From Casuarina equisetifolia (Eukaryota > Streptophyta > Magnoliopsida > Fagales > Casuarinaceae), in the NCBI GenBank assembly GCA_028551475.1, contig CM052355.1, forward strand, positions 10,416,001-10,480,000: a stretch of 64,000 nucleotides of DNA. Reading direction: 5' to 3'. The notes under the pieces were generated by a model. It was not told where the DNA came from, ran no database searches, and worked only from the letters and a program-made list of their open reading frames with translations. Every line of letters begins with the position of its first letter. Position 1 is the first letter of the stretch. Made by a program: the position numbers and the translations under genes. This document shows, in pieces, positions 37,346 through 50,400 of this stretch.

Positions 37346-39782
37346 ATGGCTCTTCTCTACGGCTCGTTGGCCTTCAATCTCCCACAGAAGCCTCACTGTA
37401 GCTCCTCCCTCCTTCGCTATCCTACGCCCCTCGTTGGTGCACGCTGCAATGCGCAACCAAAGTGCACTCTAGCCAAGAAGCTAATTGAAGCTTCTGGAAG
37501 TCCGTTGGTGCGTTTGGGCGAATCGGTTTCCAAGGCAAGTCTGCTCGCCATTCTGTCTGCTTCTCTGTTCTTATCGGATCCAGCACTCGCATTCAAGGTA
37601 AATTTACGAGATTACGGAGTAGTATTATGCTTTTGTTTCTTTCATGGAGGAAAATGAACTATTGAATTCTTTTCTGGGGGCTAAATTTGCAAGGGTGGAG
37701 GTCCGTACGGTCAAGAGGTGACGAGGGGACAGGATCTGACTGGGAAGGACTTCAGTGGGAAGACTCTGATCAAGCAAGACTTCAAGACGGTCCACTTTTT
37801 CAGTAATTTATATATGTTTTCTTTTTTGGACTCTTGTATGTGCAATATATTCAAATTAGATTTTCAATTGTTTATTCAGTCTATACTGAGGCAAGCAAAT
37901 TTCCATGGCGCAAAGTTACTTGGTGCAAGTTTCTTCGATGCCGATTTGACAGGTATGTTTTTCCTATTGTTTTCTTCTACGTATCTCGAGTTGTTATTTG
38001 GCAAATATTTCATGGTTCCATGCAACTTTAATAAGGTAGATAAAATAGGCAACATGACAGTTTTCAATAGTCAGATGATGTTAGGAAGTTGAAATCACTT
38101 TTTTTTTATTTTTATTATAACTCACACATACGAGTGTCGAATTCCAAAGCTTAGAGTTGAAATTCTCGCTAGCTTATCACTAAGCTATCAGGTTAGGCAG
38201 CAAGTTGAAATCATATGGATAATGTATCTATCATATATATAACAATTTTGTCCATTGTTACATGCATAATAATTATCCGTCTCCTCTCTTCTTCTTTCTC
38301 TCCTAAGGGGCTGATCTTTCTGAGGCTGATCTCAGAGCGGCAGACTTTTCCTTGGCAAATGTGACTAAGGTAATCTTTTCTCGTTATTGCAATGCCTGGT
38401 TCTATTTCGAAGGATATAGTTCTTGAATTCAAGGAATGCGTGTACGGTCTGTGAATCTGGGTTGGCTGCTGCTTGTGTTGTGGTTTCTGCCCTTCAATCT
38501 TAAAAAAGTTTCTTGGATGAGTTCCGGTCCTTCCTTCTAGAAGCAATGATTCACCAGGTCTCTAACCAAATAACACCTTCTGCAGGCAAATTTGAGCAAT
38601 GCTAATTTGGAAGGTGCACTTGCCACCGGCAACACATCTTTTAAGGGATCAAATATTACTGGAGCTGGTATGTACAACAGTGTTCTACAGTGCTTTAGCC
38701 AAGTTTCTGTAATTTGATTCTTAAGGGAGTTCGTGTCACAAGTATATGCCCTTTAGTACTTGCAAAGATCTATTTGTGCAGGTAGTCAAATTCAAGATGT
38801 CAATTGGCATATGACTCGGGAATGCCATCTATTGATATTTCGCATAAAATCACAGAACTTTCTGAATATAGTAGGTAGCACAATATGCTAAGTGGAGAAG
38901 TAAGGACCTTAGGAGGCTAGCATTGATCCGGGTAGATGACATATATCTGCCTGGATTTTCCTAATGTACACCTTGCATATGCCAATGAATGATGACATCG
39001 TTTGTTTGTTGGAGGATCTACTTTGCTTGATATATGTTTGAAAGAACCTACTGTCATAATGCAATAAAAGTAGGAAAAGAAAATGCAAATTTATGTTGCT
39101 AAATACGAATATACTAACAAGTTGTGCTTCATGCTTTGCAACCAAGCAACTCAACTAAGCTTCAATACTAAAGAGCATAACAACTATTCAGGATTAGTGA
39201 CTCAAGCTCTCATTTGTCAGCTCCCTAGAGGTGTACTATTGAAGGACTTCAACAGAAGTATAAACAAAGTTATCTGGGTGCTTTCCTTGAGTGAATGTTC
39301 GGAAATTTGATGGAAGTGAAAATCTGCTTCTCTTTCTCTACTGTTTTCTTTTTTCCTTTCAGTCTTGAAGTGGGGGTGTTGGCTGATGAAATGAATCATT
39401 GTCATGCTTTTCCATGGTATATTGAATAAAGTATCATGCAAACAGCCATTCTTTATAATCCTATTAAGTGGAATGGTATAGGATTCCGCAAATTAAGACG
39501 TTCCTTGCTTTCTTTTTCACATGATAGCTTCAAATTTCTAGTAGTTGTGAAAAAGGGTAACTAATCATTGTTTGAATTTGCTTTCAATGTGCCCAGACTT
39601 CACGGATGTGCCCTTAAGAGATGATCAACGGGAATACCTTTGCAAAGTTGCAGAGGGGTAAGTGAAAGCTTTCTACATTTGCCTTCTGAAGTATGCTTTA
39701 CTCATAACTAATCCACAGTTCCATTATCAGAGTGAATCCAACGACGGGAAATGCAACACGGGAGACACTGCTTTGCAATTAG
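37346..39782 (+). CDS. TL15A: Thylakoid lumenal 15 kDa pentapeptide-repeat protein
   Basis: Seven exons join in frame: 37346-37597, 37694-37789, 37880-37952, 38308-38369, 38586-38667, 39597-39657, 39731-39782. The protein has 225 aa. The N-terminus is a two-part chloroplast-then-lumen targeting signal: a Ser-rich transit peptide, then a hydrophobic stretch (SLLAILSASLF) and an ALA cleavage site after about residue 82. The mature part is about 143 aa (about 15 kDa), starting FKGGGPYGQ. It carries pentapeptide repeats of the A(D/N)L-x-x kind (GADLSEADL, KANLSNANLEGA) that fold as a right-handed beta helix. It ends with RDDQREYLC and a final LLCN; the two cysteines could pair. It closely resembles Arabidopsis At2g44920 (from memory). 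Its molecular role in the lumen is not established. The start at 37346 gives the expected transit peptide; an upstream in-frame ATG at 37313 would add 11 residues. Confidence 0.95.
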
Positions 39783-41130
39783 AATTTCATTGCTCCAATG
39801 AGACGTTTATTTTATCAGAGGGGAGCGGCTTTGCTTTCCCTCGAGTTGAGCTTGCTCTGGTTTTGTTGTGACTATTGTTTTATATTAGTCAGTAGTAGCA
39901 TTTTCAAAGCCCCTCCATTTATTTAAAGCAATTGTGCAATATTTGTAACAAAGTGAATAGCTACCAGAAATAAAATTTTAAAAAAATCTTTGTTTCTTTT
40001 CTTTGGTCGTCCTTAAAATAAATACACCATCTAATAATTAGCAGACAAGCATAGGTGAAAGAGTTTTTATTGTTCTCTATTTTCAACTTAGTTATAAGAA
40101 AGAGAAGAAAGTGGTGGAGAGGGTAAAAGCCGTTGGCGAGGGGAAACATTGAAGCTATATGAATGGTTTCATTTATATGCAATCACTAGAAAAAGATCGT
40201 CTCTTTTATGTGAGATGAGAGTAACCTCTATTCTCCATGTGAAACTTCTGATGAAAGCCATCTTTCTCTCCCCTCTGGATACCGGAAGGAGGAGGAGAAC
40301 GTTCTCCACTTTTTTACCCATTCAAGCACTAGATACCAACGCCCTTTAGCGACCCTTCTCGATGAATACGGTGCAGTTGGCCCTAGTGCCATGCTACCAT
40401 ATGTTTACCTTACTGCCTTAATGCTCTACTACTGCACCACAAGAAAGTCCACATTTGAATCACGGCCCACTCTCATGGCGGTTCTCTCCAAGCCATTCAG
40501 CCAATCCCATTGGTGTTTTAGGCCCTTGCGCCCATCCTTTAACTCACAAGTCTGGATGCTGAGCAGTTTTTTATATCCCCCACTTCAGTAAGATGCTGTG
40601 TAAAATTTATATTACTCATAAGTGAAGAGTCACAATATTTAAGGTTCTGTACATCAATGCGCAAACTGATACAAAACTTACGAAGGACTTGGTTACAATT
40701 CTCGGATGCATCCGCATCCTCCCCTCCAGATTCACAAAACAACCACAGAAAGGGGGAAAGGAAAAGGTGAAATTCCCGGCCTAATTAGCATCCTAAAGCC
40801 TAGCAAACTACAATACCATATAAGGAAAATCTAGGACTTCAAATTGCAAAGGACGTTGTCACAAGATTTCTTGGAGGCAAAGATGTGAAGGGACATCATC
40901 TATAAAGAAAATCAACGAACTGACCAACCTTCCTGGGCATTTAATCAAGGGCTCACTAAATCGGCTCCCTCCTTCCGAGCCAATTTTGCAGCTTGCAGCT
41001 TCAGTCGAATGAAGATATGGTCTACCAATTTCTGTAAATTCTTACACAGATATCTATCATGGTAACATCTCAGCACTTAAAGATCATGTATGCTTATAAT
41101 TCAGTGGCTGCCTAAACACTCTACGATGTG
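39783..41130. other. Intergenic region between convergent genes
   Basis: 3' flanks of TL15 and the GNOM gene. No coding domain or clear repeat recognised. Confidence 0.5.
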
Positions 41131-44100
41131 CTAACCTCCAGTCCCAGAACCACCAGAGGTCACGGTTTCATTTACTGGAAGAGACCCTGTTTCATTAGAT
41201 ATGGAAACTTCCCCTGTTTGAACTTGCTTATGGACTGATGAACCTGAATCTTGATCAGGAAACACTTCAGATTGTAATGATGAAGAAATGCTATTAACAT
41301 GTAGCCACGTCAGTTCCCACAAGCTATCTCCACCTAATGCACTCCTCTGCACAAGCACGCCTCTTGTTTTCATAACGAGCAAGGTGTTCTTTAGGAGCTC
41401 GGGCACTAGCTCTTGAAGCTTCTCGCTTTTCTTTCCTCTAACTTTCATCCTCATGTATTTTTCCATTCGACTCAGAACACCCAACCATAGTTTGCAAAAT
41501 GTAGTTAGCTGGGAGAGATCATGGAGTAATTGTAAAAACACTTTTGACAAGAGTTTCATGGCAAGGATGAGAGTGCCTTCCATGTTTCTGTAGTCCTTTT
41601 GGGTGTGCCCCTGCGCAATTTCATGCAAGTCATCAAGCATCGTGAAGATAACCCCATCAAAACACTGCAACCACAAGGCATGCGGAAGGTGGATCTCATC
41701 CACCCCAGTTAAGCACTTCTGCAACGACAATAGAGCATGATTTCTCACCTCCTCTCTCTGGTCCAGACATACTTTTCTCAATCCCTGCACAAGTCTCAAC
41801 CACATCTCCCCAATATCCTGCGACATTTTCAAAGCTTCCTCCATCCCCATTGCTTCCTTGGTCTCGCTTGCCCATCCTGCTAAACAATTTACAGAACCCG
41901 CCATAAGATCTAGTGCACGCAAAGACCTTTCTGCCTGCCCAACACGGGACTCAGCAAACTGCCTTGATGCATCAACACAAAGCACATAATTCGCAGGCAA
42001 CAAATGAGCTCCATCAGACATTATAAATGATAAAGCATCAAATCCTGCTTCAGAAGCTTCAAGGTGCCGGGCTGTGATTGAAAGTAGGGATGTAATTGTG
42101 CGCCACCCCAACTGGGATCTGATATGAGAAGAATTCGCCTTCACAAGGCGACTGACTTCTTGAGTAATTTGATCACAATATGCATCAGCAACCCGCGCAT
42201 CAAGCTTCAAAACAAGTTGTAGTGACCTTAAAAGTTCATCAGCAAGGTTCTCTTTATAGGGAAGCAGCCGTTGGCAAATCCGAAGGAGTCCAAAGACAGC
42301 CTTCTCTACCAGGGCGCAAGGAATAACTGTAGACTGGACAATATTGGCTATGTGCTCATAAACACCCTGCCAAAGAAGTACAATCCTATCCCTGTTATTA
42401 AGGGTGATAGCAATCAGCAACTCCAAGCAGAAAACAGCTGTATCTTCATCCTCAGGAGAGCTGTTCCCTTTCTGAGGTCGGCCCGCAGCCCAGATGAGAG
42501 CCCGTGCAAGCTGCAATAGAGATTCAGCATGTAGAAATTTGCTCTCCGTAAATATGCTATCAATGCGGCACTTCTGAATTGTCTGAAGAGTGCGCTGATG
42601 AGCTGCAAGTTGTTGTTCAGTAGGTTGGGATCTTGGCTCCTCTGTTTCAAGAGATAAGAGCTGACTAAACCGGCCCATTAATCCAGAGGATCTCCTAGGA
42701 GTACCTATAGATGGCATTTGATTCGCAGATAATGAATTTGGAAGAGGCTTCCCATGCCCAGAGTCAGCAGAAAGCTCCGATTCATCAGCTGCGTCACTAG
42801 CCACACGAGCTGGAAGAAGACCAAGCTTGTGCAATCTTAAGATGCAATCCAAAATATTTCTCCAACCTGTGCGAATGTAATCACCATACCTATTGGCAAT
42901 AGTGAAAACTGTCACAGTTGCCATTCTTGCTTTTGAGTCGTCACCAAAGGCCAGCACAGGTTCTTCAACAGATGATGGATTCAAGAGAGTTGTGAACTTA
43001 CAGAGTGACACAACTAGATCATCCAGCACATCTTCAAGATGATGGCATGCTGAAATCTTTGCAACTGCTAAGAATCCATCAATACAAGTTTGGTAAACCT
43101 CTTCATGCTCTGCATGATCAAATACCACAGAGATGGCTGCAATTGTGGGGCCTGACATTATAGCAAACATATCATGGTCAAGGTAGGCTCTGGAGTCAGA
43201 TACAATGAATGGAGCGGTCTTTTTGGATTTATGCATTAGATCAATCCAACGACTAGGGGTCATCTCTGGAAAACCAGCACCTTGCTCTGGGGTTGTGCGG
43301 ATCTCATTCTTGCAAATTGAGTGGTACAGCTCTGACAGGAACTCTCGAGGTAGATCACCACCTCCGTTGATGTGCCTATTATTCCGGATAAAATCCTCTT
43401 CTGTCATCTTTTTCTTGACCTGTACATTGTGCTGATCTGTATTAAGCATTATCAGCGAATATGATAGTAGCAGAGCAGCATCCTTGTTCGCTAGAATCTG
43501 TGGTGACTCTTCATAGTATCTCTCTGAAAATGCCTCAAGAACCCTTTGTATCTTTTGTGCTTCTCCAGGCAGTCTGAAAGTTTCCAAAAACAGCCGCAGT
43601 GCAGTGTCCAAATTCATGCCTTGAAAATCAAAAGTCCCAGCAAATTCATGAAGAACCTGAACACAAAACTCATCATGGTTTCCCAGGAAATCCCCAACAA
43701 GATTCTTATCTAACCCAGCAGTGTACCTGAAAAAGCAGGCCACACTTTGGGGGTCAAGTTTGTCAGGCAAGAGGTGTGTTCCTTGGAGGAATTCCAGACC
43801 CTTCTTGGGGTCACGATTAAAGTGATCAGCTCCAATCATCAACCTCCTTTTGATGTACTTCCTTCGCCGCACAAATGGAACCCAATGATTAGGATCACTG
43901 TAATTGTCACACTTCACCATCCAAAATGGAGTATACTCTTCAAGATTCACAGGGGCATGTTCTGAACCAACTGATGCGTTGCTTATCCTCTCAGCCATTC
44001 CCTGAATAACAGCAATAAGACCATCCAAAGCAAGGATGTGCATTGATGACAAAGGGCAGTTCACAGGAAATGCACTCTTTGACAACAGATTGGCAAGGTC

Positions 44101-45648
44101 TTCAAAGACATTACTGCAAGTAATGTCACAATCCAAGTTAGCATACATCTCCACCATAAATGTTTTTTGCCTACAGAAGTCAACAAGAGCCTCCATGGCA
44201 ACCTCCTGCTGCTGGTATGAAGCCCCATATCTGCTTTGTGCAAGCCTCAGAATCACACAAGAAAAGAAAGCCTCCAGCTGTAACTTGAGTTCCATCCGCA
44301 GGTGATGATACAGATTGAGAACAATGCTGCACACCATTGAAAGAATAAGTGGACTCATTGACAAGCCAAATTGCATGAGATTACGGAATAATTCATCCTG
44401 AATTAAACTCAATAGCCTGGGGTGTCGGCAAATGGAAGGCCCACCCAATTCTATAGCCGAATTGATCAAACCCAATGCAAATAGAGGCACATCTTCATCA
44501 AATGCCATAGAATTTGACTTGGTTCCCGGTCCTATATTCTCAACAACATTCAACAAAGAGCACAGGAAGTGAAATATTTCCACCATGCAGGGGACCCCAT
44601 ATGGCTCTGTCATCAGATGCAAGTCATATGACACAGCTTCCTTTCCGTTACCAGACCCAATCATATTTTCATCAACCCCAGTTGCTACAGAACCTGCGGA
44701 AGCATTGGAAGCAAAATTGGTGGATAACGGTTGACCCTCATAATCAGAAGCCATGTTCCCATTTTCCACTTGTTGAGTCCCCATGGCATACTCATTATTA
44801 AGCCCACCAACCTGCAAAAAGAATGATGAATTGATATTAAGAAAGTAACAAACCCTATCTTTAACAGGAAAAGGAGTATCATAACAAGAAAGCAGGAAAG
44901 GAAAGAAATCATACCCCTTGGTTTATGGTGCTGGTGCCATTTACCAGCGCACATTCCATGTTGTCAACATCTGGTAGGTGTGAGAAGATACACCTAACAA
45001 GTCATGCATTGTGTGACGGGCTATGCGCTGCAATAATTCACCTTTTGATCCTGCTTGGTGAACTATTCGGAAACAAGTATTCACTATTGTACAAACATGC
45101 TGATTACTCAACATAACAGATGCTTTACTTTTCATACAAGCCAGAAGAACCTGTAGTATCTTCATTAGTACCACTTCTTCTGATGCAGGATCAGTCACCT
45201 CAAATCGACAGCTAGTGACAGCATCAACCACCAAGCGCATAGCATCTTCAACATTTACAGTATTTTGGTCAATCACATCAAGAGTTAAAATCTTGTGGAC
45301 AGCTGATAGAGCAATGCCAGTGATTGGTGCACCAGTTTCATCAGACCGGATCACATCCAGAAAGGGCTGTAGGTACATGGCAGGGTTGATAGAATGCCAC
45401 TGATTCTGCCACAAAAAAATTTGCTTTCGTAATGCCTTCAGAGACTGAATTAGAGAGTGCTCCAACTGATCATCACTAGACATATAACGACCCCCCCATC
45501 TTACATTCCTCCTCATGACTGCCAATACAGCACCTATCTCCGAATTAGTCATGCAAGCTAGAGTGGCTTTATTAGAATAGGTACCATCACACTCCTCGGG
45601 TTCTTCCTCAATTGAATTGATCCCAGCTTGGAGCTTTAGACGCCCCAT
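41131..45648 (-). CDS. GN: GNOM-type ARF guanine-nucleotide exchange factor, frameshifted
   Basis: Large ARF-GEF of the GBF/GNOM class that activates ARF GTPases on Golgi/endosome membranes and drives polar recycling of PIN auxin carriers. Two coding exons: 45648-44915 and 44811-41131. Order: DCB (dimerisation) domain in exon 1, then HUS, Sec7 and HDS domains in exon 2. The Sec7 domain has the glutamic finger FRLPGE (E662) and the SLIMLNTDQHN segment, with Met near residue 700 matching the brefeldin-A-sensing Met696 of Arabidopsis GNOM. Exon 1 has a one-base deletion at about 44991-45000: the frame reads MHDLL and then shifts, and the expected CIFSHLPDVDN continues in the next frame. With that base, length would be 1471 aa against 1451 recalled for Arabidopsis. 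Everything else is intact, so this is either a sequencing/assembly error or a recent null allele. Confidence 0.92.
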
Positions 45649-45677
45649 CTTTGAACTTGATGGTCTTCCTCTATACT

Positions 45678-46776
45678 CTGCCACATGAAAAGGCAGAAGA
45701 ACCTTAGCCAAAGCATGAAGGCATAGCTAAAACTAAGATATTGATAATTGGGACTACTAAAGTCCAAATAAGTAGAATTCAATGAAACAAATACCAAAGA
45801 AAAGAAAATTGCAATACTTTAACAGCATATTAAAATTATTGAGAGTTTATCAACTGTGTTCTAAGGCAAAACAGTTGGCAACAAGTTCGCTACTTTATAT
45901 GCACAAAGATGGGAAGCATGAACTTGTGTCACAAGCTCAAAATCCATATCTATTAGGCTTATCGGTTTTTCTGCCAGATAAATACGGATAAGCACAGTCT
46001 CTACGCAAAACACATAACCTCAACTAGCGGATAACTGTTTGAATGCCCACCCGGGAATCTCATCACATCATTGCACTTCTATACACTCAAATGTTGAGTA
46101 TAAAGCATTAAAGTTAAGCCAGACAATTGCAGCTACGTACGAACTTCCATTTCAGGAAATCAACAAACACCATTCTCAAAGTTCTACAAAATCGCTGAGC
46201 ACTCATCTGGTATTTTCAAGAATATTTTTTGCCTTAGTTGCTCACACATTGTAATCTGAACCATGCGAAACTAGAAGATGTCAGTTGTGTCCCCGAAACT
46301 GTACCCAAATTCCTACGACCTCAAAAAGAAACCCTAATTTAGTTGTCTAAGTCAAATCCTCCCACTTAAATTGGAGAAATCACAACGGAACAAAAAAGCG
46401 CAAATTTGAGACCCGACTAACTGCCAACATTGTCCAGGTGTTATTTCAAACAGATCATAGTAAATGAACTAAGAAAAAGTAAAGTAAATGACGGATCCTC
46501 CGCCTTTTGTTGGCGGGGACAATGCGGGGGAGAAAAATTCAACTATACAGAGTGTTCAAATAAGTTCAAAAAGCTTAATCTTATCGATGGAAAAAATAAA
46601 TCACCAAAATCACGTAGAATTAAGATTCGAAATTGCATTTGCTTTCGAAGGTTGCCAGGGAGGAATGTAAAACTATCAAAGACGGAGAAGTACTAAATGA
46701 GGAAACAAAAAGCGAGAGCAGTAGAGAATAGAAAACAGAGAAGAATTGTAGCTACTGATCGAGAAAAATGGCGTAC
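45678..46776 (-). other. Probable 5'-UTR intron of the GNOM gene
   Basis: On the minus strand a donor-like AAGG-GTACGC (GT at 46776-46775) and an acceptor-like ATGTGGCAG ending at 45678 bound a 1.1-kb stretch upstream of the start codon. No coding is seen inside. The call rests on splice-site look only. Confidence 0.35.
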
Positions 46777-47424
46777 CCTTGTAGATCCGAACACTGGGAT
46801 TTTGCCCGGAACTCAGGGAAGGCGTGGTCGACCGAGGAAAAGCGGGGACGACTCCAACGCACCGCAAAAGCAAATGAAATTACGAGGGAGAAATTGTACA
46901 AAACCCCCCGAAAATCGTTTATATCTCGAAAAACCCAAGAGACGTGGGTTTCGAATCCGAAAAAGGTAAGCGACTGTGAAAATCCAATTAATACTTTTAG
47001 AAGCCACACAAAGCGTCGTCGTTTTTGTAAGCAAGTCCCACAAACCAGTGGTTGTTTTTAAAGTCATTGGATGGAGAAAAGTAGGACCTTGTCAAAAGAA
47101 TTTATTATTTAATTTTAATACAAAAAATTAATCCTCATATACTCAATGAATCAAGATGCATACAGTGAACTTGTCATATCCGGCCGTTCATCAATAGTTT
47201 TATGAGTATCTTCCTATCAGATGAACAAGTCATGCATACCCTTAAGCACATACGTCAGAAGGAGTGCAAAAGAAAAGACACTAGAAAAAAGAGAGTTCTG
47301 TAATTACTTCCTAAACTAGCCGCTTCGCTCTACCGTTTTCTCTACAATACTCGATTATTGAATTGCCTGCATATCTACACAAGAGAAAACATGCATTGGC
47401 CTTTTAACTATGAGATTCCTACAT
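46777..47424. other. GNOM promoter region and 3' flank of the DUF604 gene
   Basis: A GC-richer patch near 46750-46960 looks like a leader/promoter for the minus-strand GNOM gene. The rest is AT-rich DNA with no recognised gene. Confidence 0.4.
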
Positions 47425-50400
47425 CTACACGGTGATAGTTTCCCTTGGTCGGCACTTTCTAATCCTAATTCGCATGCTGCCGCTCCTTACGATCCCACGA
47501 TCCATAATCTCGCAGCATTGTCTCCGTGGTGCCTGTTTATGCAGTAAAATAGCAACGGTCAGTCCAACATCCTTCCATAACTCTTGAGAATTCATTCATC
47601 GAAAGAAGTCCGACTACATTGAATTAAACTTAAGATATGTAAGTGTTTTTTTAACTCAAGTTACCATCAAAACCTATGGAGTGTATAACTTATCAATTTA
47701 ATAAGACAAACATTGTTGTCAAGACTGTTTAGTATATAGAGCTAATCCACAAATTATTAACTTTTTAGTATTTTTATTGAGAATGATTTTCTGTACTTGA
47801 TTTGACTTTTAAATAAGAATATATATTTTAATATAATAATGGAGTCCAAGTTTATTAGATAACATCATACAGGCACATCACAATAAAGTGTAACATGATG
47901 AGGTAAAATTTATATTACCGAAAATCTTGTTTAAGAAAACTTTATAACAAATAGAATAATTTTTCATTTTTAAGTTGACTTTTAGATGAAAATAATTTTT
48001 TTTAACAACTTCCTTCTATCCTCGTGCCACCCTTCATTTAAAAAAATAATAATAAGATCTAAGCCCACATATAAAAATAAAAAATAAAAAATAAAAAATA
48101 AAAAATAAAAAAAGAGAAATTTTTGGGCTCTTACCTGCTTCCAATGCTCTGGGTCCATCTTCATGGAGGAAACGCTGATTCTCTCTACTGCCATTGCCCA
48201 GGCGTAGTCTGCTTTACCACAACTCTTCCCTTGGTCTGGCACATACTTTCTGTAAGTAGTCAGAGTTCCACTCTTCCCTACCTGATCAACCTTCTCCAAA
48301 AAATAAGTGACAGGCTGTGCACAGGGGTCAGAACTGACGGGTCGGGTATTGAAAGTAAAAGGTCCACTCTTCCAACTCCGCCATGTCTTGAAAGTCTGCA
48401 ATGGCGTCTGCAAATCCTTAGCCGTCAACAACGATGAGTATATCTGAATGGTGTATCCCCATGCAATCGATATCGACCATTTACGCCAGTGGTTGTAACA
48501 AAAACTCTGCTGTAGGATGCGGCTGGGATCGGCGCGGTATGCATGCATGAGGGACTTCGCCGACTCTATTTGCGTCTGGTTGGGGAAAATTGGATTCAAG
48601 TACTCCAGGTGGTGGAGCGACAGCAGCGGTGTTAGTGGGTGTGCCGCTAGAAAGCCATAGGGGTCCCCTCGAATATCGAACTGAAATTTTTGTAAAAATT
48701 AGCATGGTCGTCAGATGCCTTGTAGCAAAGGGTAGCAAATACTAAGATGGATATATTACTTTGTGTTATTAAACAAGCTTAACGACTAGTCATAATGAGC
48801 ATGCTGATAGGCAAACATTGCCATAGGCATAATAACACCGTGGGAAAATTGCACTTAAAATGGCAAGCAAAAACACTCAATGAGAGATATTAGGCTATGG
48901 TGGGAGACCGACCATGCAAATCTGCATAAAACACGCAAAACAATCACAAATAAACATCAAGTATTATATGTGAGTTGGAGTAAATAATTTCCCTCTCTCT
49001 ACATAAAAGTAATTTTTTTACCAAGAACTTTCATACAGCTTATCCTCTTTGAACGTTATAACAGCTTATCAAATGATATAATAAACACATAATTGTTTAA
49101 AGGCTTTGTACTTATAGACAACATAGAACAAATCCTAGCTGAGAAATATTCATTATGTTTGTATAGCTAGTTTTGACTTTGCAACTAATAAGTCTAAGGT
49201 CAGAGTGTCAAGTGTCAAACTTGTCTACAATGAAAAAAGAAAAGGAAAAAAAAAAAAAAAGAAGCAATAGACCAACAATGTGCTTCTACTTTTTCAGACA
49301 TTTATGAGAGGATTTAGAAGGCCATCGACTTCCCTAAAGATCTTTAGAAGAGGACAACTATACATGTGTCAAACTTATTGTCCGAAAAGGAAATAAACCA
49401 GAATTTGTATTCCCATCCGTGTGACGTCCATGAAAGTGGATGCATTATAGGTGAAGTGGTATGGATCAATGGAGAAACTTCAATCTGCAAGTAAGTGCTC
49501 CATAGTGCAGGAGACCTTTTGCAAAAGGAGTGGCGTTTGTATGCAGTACAAGCTGACTAAAGAGACTTTACTTTTATAGGACCCTACGGAGAAGGAAAGT
49601 GTTGGTGGGTGGCAAAAACACGACTTAATATCAAGTGCGGTGCATTATTCAGTCACGTCATAAGACCTTCCCTCGCGTTGTCGCGTTGTCTCGACCCCAG
49701 ATAATGGGGTCTCTGTGACACACAACAAGGACGAAAACAAAGTGCTTAACAAGAGCATGATCATCGTGCACAGACCCATCTAATCAAGAACCAGGAAGTT
49801 AGATTCGTGGGTTATTGCCACGCACCGTTCACCAGGCCACTGGCTTTGTTTATGGGGCCCTTGGAGTGACTTTTGGCATCCAAAGATCCAACTGATATAA
49901 TGCCATTTGACGATCATGATCTTGCTTGATTTTGTTTTCTATTCTTTTTCCATTATGGCGGACTGATGCCTAAGTAATCATAAACTTGTTCCCTAAACCA
50001 GGTGAAAGTTTTTTTTTTTTTTAAAAAAAAAGCCTTCTTTACTTTTGTTGCCACTTTTTTTTTTATTTGATGTGTACGAGACACTTTCCGGAAACCTTTC
50101 ATAACATCCAACGGTGCTTTCCGGGATGCAGTCCTCGGCCACACCGTGTTGCAACTTTTATCCCTTTAAGTCTTCCTTTAAAATTAATCATTAAGAAACT
50201 AACATAGTTTTATATAAAGACATAAAATTAATATGTAAAATTTACGCTCATTTTCAAGGAACTACCCGTGAATCTTGTTAGCAGGATATTGCATTTAAAC
50301 CTTAAACCTAGGCTATACCAACACCTTAAAAACAAACAAACATATATCCTCTAGGTGATCGACGGAGAAAATTTCTTAAACTTTTGGTCCGTAGAGTAAA

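Noticed and set aside
44941..45000. A tiny intron to explain the GNOM frame change
   Set aside because: The only usable GT and AG are about 22 bp apart, far below plant intron minimum length, and conserved residues would be lost.
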